Below are positions 42,057 through 46,803 of a DNA stretch of 46,803 bases, piece after piece (position 1 is the first letter of the stretch; each line of letters starts with the position of its first letter). The notes under the pieces were generated by a model. It searched no databases. It was not told the DNA's origin and was given only the letters and a program-made list of their open reading frames with translations. The translations under genes and the position numbers were made by a program. The stretch is from NCBI GenBank assembly GCA_030827315.1, contig JAURER010000022.1, positions 1-46,803 on the forward strand, written 5' to 3'. The DNA comes from Gemmatimonadota bacterium. Lineage in GTDB: Bacteria; Gemmatimonadota; Gemmatimonadetes; Longimicrobiales; Gaopeijiaceae.

Positions 42057-43523
42057 TTGGGTGAACACGTGCCCGAAACGCCAGAAGTGGAAAAGAGCGA
42101 AACGCCGCAGGTCGAGGCCCGGTCCTCCGAGTCGCCTCCCGCGGATCCTTCCTCCCCCGACACGCCCGCGTCGGCAGGGGGCGACGGCGAGTCGTCCTCC
42201 GGCCATCGTGGGCGCGGACGCAATCCGCGCCATTCGTCCGACCGTTCCGACCCGAAAGGCGGCCGTCGCAATCGCCGGCGGCGGCGTGGACGCAAGCGGA
42301 AGGGCGAAGACCCGGAGCGCGGCGGCAGTCCCAGCGAGTCGGAGCTCATGGACGGCCTTCCGGACGATCCGGAACAGCTCATGTCCATGTCGAGACCCCT
42401 GGGGCTCCTGGAGGTACTGAGCTCCGGCTCTGGATTCATTCGCCGTCGGGAGTCCGGGTACGCGCCCGGCCAGGACGACATCTACGTGCCATCGCGCATG
42501 CTCGAGAAGTACGGACTGCGCTCCGGGGACGAGATGTACGGGATCGTGTCTCCGCAGGCCCGCGCCGGGAAGAGTCCTCCGCTCGCGTACCTGGCCCTGG
42601 TCAACGACCGTCCGCCGGAAGACGCCCAGCGTCGTCCGGAGTTCAACCGGCTCATGGCGATGCACCCCGACCAGCAGCTCCGCCTCGAGTGCGGGCGCAC
42701 ATGGCGGGGCGAGCCGGAGATGACCAACCGCGTCATCGACCTCTTCTGCCCGTTCGGCAAGGGCCAGCGCGCGATGATCGTCGCCCCGGCCAAGGCTGGA
42801 AAGACGATGGTCATGCAGTCGGTTGCCGAGGGCATCGTCAAGAACCACCCGGAGTGTCACCTGCTCATCCTGCTCGTGGACGAACGTCCCGAAGAGGTCA
42901 CCGAGATGCAGCAGTGCGGCTTCGGGGAGGTGATCGCGTCGACCTTCGACCGTCCCGCCGAGCGTCACGTCCAGGTAGCCGAGATGACCCTTGAGCGGGC
43001 CCGGCGGCGTGTCGAGCAGGGTGAGGACGTCGTGATCATCCTCGACTCGATCACGCGCATGGCCCGTGCCTACAACACGGTGCAGTCCGGGAGCGGACGC
43101 ACGATGTCCGGCGGCCTGGACTCCAACGCCCTCGAGAAGCCGAAGCGCTTCCTGGGGAGCGCGCGGAAGATCGCACCCGACCAGGGCGGGGGCTCGCTGA
43201 CCATCATCGCCACGGCGCTGGTGGACACCGGCTCGCGGATGGACCAGGTGATCTTCGAGGAATTCAAGGGAACGGGAAACAGCGAGCTCGTGCTGTCCCG
43301 GGAGCTGGCCGACCGGCGCGTCTATCCGGCCATCGACCTCTCGGCGTCGGCGACCCGGAAGGAAGAGTTGCTCCTCGACGACGACCAGCTCTGGGTGTCG
43401 CACGCGATGCGGCGGCAGCTGGCCGGGCTCCAGCCAACCGAGTCGATGATCGAGCTGCTCGGAGCGATGCGGAAGACGAAGACCAACCGCGACCTCATCG
43501 ACTGGGCGCGGAACCGCTCCTGA
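42057..43523 (+). CDS. rho: Transcription termination factor Rho
   Basis: 488 residues from TTG 42057 (GTG 42069 would also serve). The hexameric RNA helicase ends Rho-dependent transcripts. Seen: an OB-fold RNA site (GLLEVLSSGSGFIRR...DDIYVPSRMLEKYGLRSGD), the P-loop IVAPAKAGKTMVMQ, LLILLVDERPEEVTEM, Walker B VVIILDSITRMARAYN, SGGLDSNALEKPKRFLGSARK (Q-loop) and the R-loop IFEEFKGTGNSELVLSREL. The first 100 residues are Ser/Pro/Arg-rich and disordered (GGRRNRRRRRGRKRKG) and replace the helical Rho_N domain, as in several high-GC phyla. Its end overlaps the converging SRPBCC gene by 29 bases. Confidence 0.96.
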   Translation: MGEHVPETPEVEKSETPQVEARSSESPPADPSSPDTPASAGGDGESSSGHRGRGRNPRHSSDRSDPKGGRRNRRRRRGRKRKGEDPERGGSPSESELMDGLPDDPEQLMSMSRPLGLLEVLSSGSGFIRRRESGYAPGQDDIYVPSRMLEKYGLRSGDEMYGIVSPQARAGKSPPLAYLALVNDRPPEDAQRRPEFNRLMAMHPDQQLRLECGRTWRGEPEMTNRVIDLFCPFGKGQRAMIVAPAKAGKTMVMQSVAEGIVKNHPECHLLILLVDERPEEVTEMQQCGFGEVIASTFDRPAERHVQVAEMTLERARRRVEQGEDVVIILDSITRMARAYNTVQSGSGRTMSGGLDSNALEKPKRFLGSARKIAPDQGGGSLTIIATALVDTGSRMDQVIFEEFKGTGNSELVLSRELADRRVYPAIDLSASATRKEELLLDDDQLWVSHAMRRQLAGLQPTESMIELLGAMRKTKTNRDLIDWARNRS

Positions 43524-44133
43524 CCGAGTCACCGGCCTCGGTGCCGGCGGAGTCGCCCGCCGCTTCGCCCCCGGGCGTCGCGGGCTCGAATCCCTCGACC
43601 GCCTCGTCGATCACCTCGGCGAGGCGGTCGATGCTCTTTCCGAGTTCGGTGCTCTGGGCGCGATCCATCGAGAGCGCCCAGTACCCCATCAGCGGGTTCC
43701 TGCCGAGATCACCTTCCTCCCGCCAGCGCAGGCGGGTGCCCTCGCCCTCGGGGCTGAGCTCGACGGTGCCGCGGGTCTCCATGACGGCATTCACCGCGCC
43801 GTCCACGCGGACCACGTAGCTGACTTCGTCCGGTGTCGAGCGCTCGACCCGGAAGGTCCCCGAACCCAGCTCGCGGCTGTTCCACGAGATGCTCGCGCCC
43901 GCGCCGCGGGCGGGGCCGGTTCGCTCGAGTGAGTCGGGCCACGGTGTCCATGCCTGCCACCCCTCGGGCGAGTCCAGGAAGGTCAGCACGACGTCGGGGG
44001 GCGCGGGGACGACCCCCTCGGCGCTGGCTTCCCAGTCCGTGGGCAGCAGGAAGCCGACCCCGATCAGGACGATGAGGACGATCGCGCCGCCGCCGAGCAC
44101 GATCGTGCCCGGTCCGAACAGCGCCCCCCTCAT
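43495..44133 (-). CDS. Membrane-anchored SRPBCC (START-like) protein
   Basis: 212 residues. One N-terminal membrane helix (TIVLGGGAIVLIVLIGVGFLL) is followed by a SRPBCC fold: SAEGVVPAPPDVVLTFLDSPEGWQAWTPWP, SISWNSRELGSGTFRV, VELSPEGEGTRLRWREEGDLGRNPLMGYWAL and a closing helix STELGKSIDRLAEVIDEA. Such proteins bind lipids or other hydrophobic ligands; the W-x-x-W-x-P-W loop is usual in polyketide cyclase-like members. The tail is disordered and acidic. ATG 44133 overlaps the esterase stop as ATGA. The C-terminal 29 bases overlap rho in antisense. Confidence 0.82.
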   Translation of the reverse strand: MRGALFGPGTIVLGGGAIVLIVLIGVGFLLPTDWEASAEGVVPAPPDVVLTFLDSPEGWQAWTPWPDSLERTGPARGAGASISWNSRELGSGTFRVERSTPDEVSYVVRVDGAVNAVMETRGTVELSPEGEGTRLRWREEGDLGRNPLMGYWALSMDRAQSTELGKSIDRLAEVIDEAVEGFEPATPGGEAAGDSAGTEAGDSVRSGSAPSR

Positions 44134-44888
44134 CGGCGCACCCGGCGGTCCATGACCTCGCCCATGACCGCCTCGAGGACCGGCCATGCGTTCAGGGCCA
44201 CCCGTCGGTGTCCCTCGGGATTGGGGTGGATGCGATCGTCCTGGTTCAGTTCGGGCACGCCGGCGACTCCTTCGAGCAGGAAGGGGATAAGCGCCGCGCC
44301 CGTCGACCGGGCCACCTCGGGGAAGACGGCCCGAAACGCGGCGGTGTAACGGTCGCCCATGTTGGGCGGGGCCTCCATGCCTGCGAGGACGAAGAGGGCC
44401 TCCGGGTAGGCCTCTCGGGTGCGTCGAATGATCTCCTCGAGGTTGGCGGCAAGGGCTTCCGGGTCCTGGCCACGGAGGCCGTCGTTGGCGCCGAGTTCGA
44501 CGACGAGCACGTCGACCTGGCTGCGCAGCAGCCAGTCGACGCGACGGAGCCCCCCGGCGCTCGTGTCGCCGGAGACTCCCGCGTTCACGGCCCGGAACGG
44601 ACGGCTCGCGGAGTCGGCCATCTGGGCCAGGACCGAGACGTAGCCGTCCGCTTCGCGTTCCAGGCCCATGCCGGCCGTCAGGCTGGTGCCCAGGAAGACC
44701 ACCACCGGTGGTTCGTCGGAGGGAACCCTCGCCTCCGTGGGGACCACCATGGTGGAGTCGGACGCGACGACGTCCGCCGCGCCGGAGCGCCCGGGCGCTC
44801 CGGTATCACGCGCGGCCTCCGGCGAATCCGCCGCGGAGCATGCGACGATCGCGAGGACGACGAGCAGGGGATGGAGTGAGCGATTCAT
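44130..44888 (-). CDS. TesA-like SGNH arylesterase/thioesterase, lipoprotein
   Basis: 252 residues. A lipoprotein signal (LLVVLAIVAC, Cys17) puts it on a membrane in the periplasm. SGNH blocks are in order: VFLGTSLTAGMGL (block I, Ser69), VNAGVSGDTSAGGLRR (Gly), VELGANDGLRG (Asn) and DDRIHPNPEGHR (Asp/His). It matches TesA (acyl-CoA thioesterase I / lysophospholipase L1) in all. As in E. coli, it is divergent from ybbA-ybbP. Its start codon overlaps that of the ABC gene (CATG at 44886-44889). The N-terminal part after Cys is a disordered linker of about 40 residues. Confidence 0.9.
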   Translation of the reverse strand: MNRSLHPLLVVLAIVACSAADSPEAARDTGAPGRSGAADVVASDSTMVVPTEARVPSDEPPVVVFLGTSLTAGMGLEREADGYVSVLAQMADSASRPFRAVNAGVSGDTSAGGLRRVDWLLRSQVDVLVVELGANDGLRGQDPEALAANLEEIIRRTREAYPEALFVLAGMEAPPNMGDRYTAAFRAVFPEVARSTGAALIPFLLEGVAGVPELNQDDRIHPNPEGHRRVALNAWPVLEAVMGEVMDRRVRR

Positions 44889-45597
44889 GATGATCGTGGC
44901 CGAGGGGCTCGAGAAAAGCTACACGAGTGGCGGCAGACCTCTACCCGTGCTCCGCGCGCTCGACCTCGAGATCGAGGCCGAGTCGTTCGTGTCGATCGTC
45001 GGTCCTTCGGGCAGCGGGAAGACGACGCTGCTCGGTCTCATGGCCGGTCTCGATGAGCCTTCGGGTGGACGGGTTCTCCTGGACGGAAAGGACATCTTCG
45101 CCATGACGGAGGACGGCCGGGCCGAGTTCCGCGCCCAGAAGGTCGGATTCGTGTTCCAGACCTTCCACCTGCTTCCGACGCTGACCGCGCTCGAGAACGT
45201 TCTCGTGCCCCTGGAGCTTCGTGGTGACGCGAGGGGAGCACGCGACCGGGCGACCGCCCTGCTCGAGCGCGTCGGACTCGGTGGCCGGCTCCATCACTTT
45301 CCTGCGCAGCTGTCGGGCGGGGAGCAGCAGCGGGTCGCCCTGGCCCGTGCCTTCGCCAACCGGCCGAAGATCCTCTTTGCCGACGAGCCCACCGGGAATC
45401 TCGACCAGAAGACGGGCGCGTCGATCGTGGAGATGATCGAGGAGCTCAACCGGGAAGCGCAGACGACCCTCGTTCTGGTGACGCACGACCCCGCCCTCGC
45501 GGAGCGGGCGCACCGGGTCGTGTCGCTGGCCGATGGGCGTGTGGCCACGGACCGCCCGGGCCGCTCGGCCTCCGTTTCGGTCACGGCACCCTCGTGA
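44887..45597 (+). CDS. ybbA: ABC transporter ATP-binding protein (YbbA/LolD-like)
   Basis: 236 residues. Walker A is VGPSGSGKTTLLGLMAGL, the Q-loop is VGFVFQTFHLLPTLTALENVLVPLEL, the signature is LSGGEQQRVALARAF, Walker B is ILFADEPTGNLD, and the switch His is in LVTHD. The order LLPTLTALENV and the E-P-T-G-N-L-D are typical of the MacB/LolD/YbbA group that pairs with FtsX-like permeases. It overlaps the permease as GTGA. ATG 44887 and 44890 are both possible starts. Likely role with YbbP: lipid or lipoprotein handling in the envelope; exact cargo is not known. Confidence 0.92.
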   Translation: MMIVAEGLEKSYTSGGRPLPVLRALDLEIEAESFVSIVGPSGSGKTTLLGLMAGLDEPSGGRVLLDGKDIFAMTEDGRAEFRAQKVGFVFQTFHLLPTLTALENVLVPLELRGDARGARDRATALLERVGLGGRLHHFPAQLSGGEQQRVALARAFANRPKILFADEPTGNLDQKTGASIVEMIEELNREAQTTLVLVTHDPALAERAHRVVSLADGRVATDRPGRSASVSVTAPS

Positions 45598-46803
45598 CGA
45601 GGACCGGGCGCGCGCCGCTTCGGCCCGCCTTCGCGCTTCGGCTGGCCCTGAGGGAAAGCCGGCACGGGCTGCGGCGCATCGGCGTCTACATGGCGTCGAT
45701 CACGCTGGGGGTGGCGGCACTGGTGTCGATTCACTCCTTCCGGGACGACTTCGCTCGCTCCATCCAGGAAGAGGCGGACGTCCTCATGGGCGCCAATGCG
45801 CGCATCGGAGACGACAGGCCCCTGGCTCCGCCGGTGCTCGCCATCGTCGACTCCCTGCGCGGCGCCGGCGTGCCCACGGCCCGCGTTACCACCATCTCCT
45901 CGATGGTGCTCGCGCCGCGCACACAGGCGGTACGTCTCCTCCAGGTGCGGGCACTCGACCCCGGGTATCCCTACTACGGGTCGGTCACCACGACACCCGC
46001 CGGGCGCTGGGGCGCGCACCTGGAGACGGGCCGCGTGCTCGTCGACCCCGCCGTGCTCACGCAGCTGGGCGTGGCAGTCGGCGACACGCTCGTCCTCGGG
46101 CGCGAACGGCTGGAGATCGCCGGGACCGTGGCCGACCTCCCCACCGACGTGGCGTACCAGACCGCCATCGGCCCCCGGGTGCACGTGTCGCAGGAAACGG
46201 TCCAGAGGGCGGGCCTCATCGGGTTCGGGAGCCTGGCGGAGTACGAGGTCTACCTGGAGCTCCCCGCCGCGACCGACCGCCAGGCGATCCGCGAGCGCTA
46301 CGACTCGGTCTTCCGCGACACCGGCGCCCGGTACAGGCTCGCCGAAGAGCAGGCTCAGAGCCTGTCCAACGGCGTTCGGTTCCTGGGCCGTTTCCTCGCG
46401 CTCGTCGGACTCGCGGCGCTGCTGCTCGGCGGAGTGGGCGTGGCCAGCGCCATCCACGTCTACATCCGGGAGCGTCGTCCGGGGATCGCGGTGCTCCGCT
46501 GCCTCGGGGCCGGTCAGAGCACGGCGTTTCTGGCCTACCTCATTCAGGCCGCGATGCTCGGCCTCCTGGGCGCCTCGGCCGGCGCGGCGCTGGGCGTCGT
46601 GCTGCAGGCAATCATGCCCACGATCCTCGCCGGGGTGCTTCCCGTCGATGTGACGACGAGACTCTCTTTCCCTTCCATCGTCGCCGGCCTGGGCATCGGT
46701 GGGTGGATGGCCGTGGTCTTCGCGCTGATTCCGCTGCTGCAGGTCCGGGACGTGCCCCCCCTCGCGGCCCTGAGACAGGACTTCGAGGTTCGCCGCGGCC
46801 ACC
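45594..46803 (+). CDS. ybbP: FtsX-like ABC permease, YbbP-type (3' end outside the window)
   Basis: GTG 45594 overlaps the ybbA stop as GTGA; 403 codons lie in the window and the frame is still open. The N-terminus is basic (LRLALRESRHGLRRIGVY) and the first membrane helix is MASITLGVAALVSIHSF. A large periplasmic domain follows (MGANARIGDDRPL, PAGRWGAHLETGRVLVDPAVL, GDTLVLGRERLEIAGTVAD), then the FtsX helices FLALVGLAALLLGGVGVASAIHVYIRERRPGIAVLRCLGA, FLAYLIQAAMLGLLGASAGAALGVVLQ, and IVAGLGIGGWMAVVFALIPLLQVRDVPPLAALR. E. coli YbbP has two such FtsX units, so a second should follow. Confidence 0.88.
   Translation, partial: MTRTGRAPLRPAFALRLALRESRHGLRRIGVYMASITLGVAALVSIHSFRDDFARSIQEEADVLMGANARIGDDRPLAPPVLAIVDSLRGAGVPTARVTTISSMVLAPRTQAVRLLQVRALDPGYPYYGSVTTTPAGRWGAHLETGRVLVDPAVLTQLGVAVGDTLVLGRERLEIAGTVADLPTDVAYQTAIGPRVHVSQETVQRAGLIGFGSLAEYEVYLELPAATDRQAIRERYDSVFRDTGARYRLAEEQAQSLSNGVRFLGRFLALVGLAALLLGGVGVASAIHVYIRERRPGIAVLRCLGAGQSTAFLAYLIQAAMLGLLGASAGAALGVVLQAIMPTILAGVLPVDVTTRLSFPSIVAGLGIGGWMAVVFALIPLLQVRDVPPLAALRQDFEVRRGH

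Noticed and set aside
45294-46802. 502-codon minus-strand frame
   Set aside because: Antisense to ybbA and ybbP, with Arg/Asp/His-rich shadow composition.

Overview
The window is a GC-rich, densely packed bacterial chromosome segment with no mobile element, CRISPR array or rRNA. Several traits suggest the Gemmatimonadota or a close relative. These are the high GC, secreted proteins ending their signal peptides in A-Q, tandem PD40-propeller amidohydrolases, a DUF1592-DUF1552-ankyrin triad, and promoters with a TAnnTTnG-like -10 element as in the FCB group. This placement is inference from gene content, not from a phylogenetic marker search.

Layout. 1-2115: the end of recN, then a secreted, probably outer-membrane protein. 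2252-3194: two tRNA genes (Gly-GCC, Cys-GCA), each with its own promoter and hairpin terminator, flanking a small membrane protein. 3420-5447: an isoaspartyl peptidase diverging from a secreted CsgG-like protein. 8390-5530 (minus): a PadR-controlled operon of four genes joined by TGATG stop-start overlaps or an 10-base gap; its third gene is a paralogue of the membrane protein between the tRNAs. 8526-9718: a methyltransferase and a YqgE/AlgH protein. 16906-9819 (minus): two tandem secreted propeller-amidohydrolases joined by a GTGA overlap. 17462-24356: a series of single genes (secreted lactonase-like metallo-beta-lactamase, SnoaL-like, DUF5698/DUF2179, DUF486, methyltransferase, DUF502, VOC, DUF2231, creatininase) ending in a decayed cupredoxin gene. 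24424-26550: an amino-acid permease fused to EIIA-like and TrkA-C-like domains. 26695-32664: the DUF1592, DUF1552 and ankyrin triad. 32729-33159: two small genes that converge on one shared CTAG.

33403-39973 is a histidine-utilisation cluster: hutH and hutU forward, hutF reverse, hutI forward. HutF implies the formylglutamate route; no hutG is present in the window. The gene directly ahead of hutH, overlapping it by four bases, is an AhpD-like peroxidase-family gene in which the second Cys of the CxxC active site is an in-frame TGA. The reading frame and family sequence continue on both sides, and a hairpin fitting the bacterial SECIS rules follows the TGA at once. The best reading is a selenoprotein with Sec at the AhpD peroxidatic position, and this is the most notable finding.

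39992-46803: a repeat-rich secreted protein, a structured 530-base gap, rho with a basic disordered N-terminus, an SRPBCC protein, and the conserved divergent pair tesA-like esterase / ybbA-ybbP ABC transporter, which runs off the window end.
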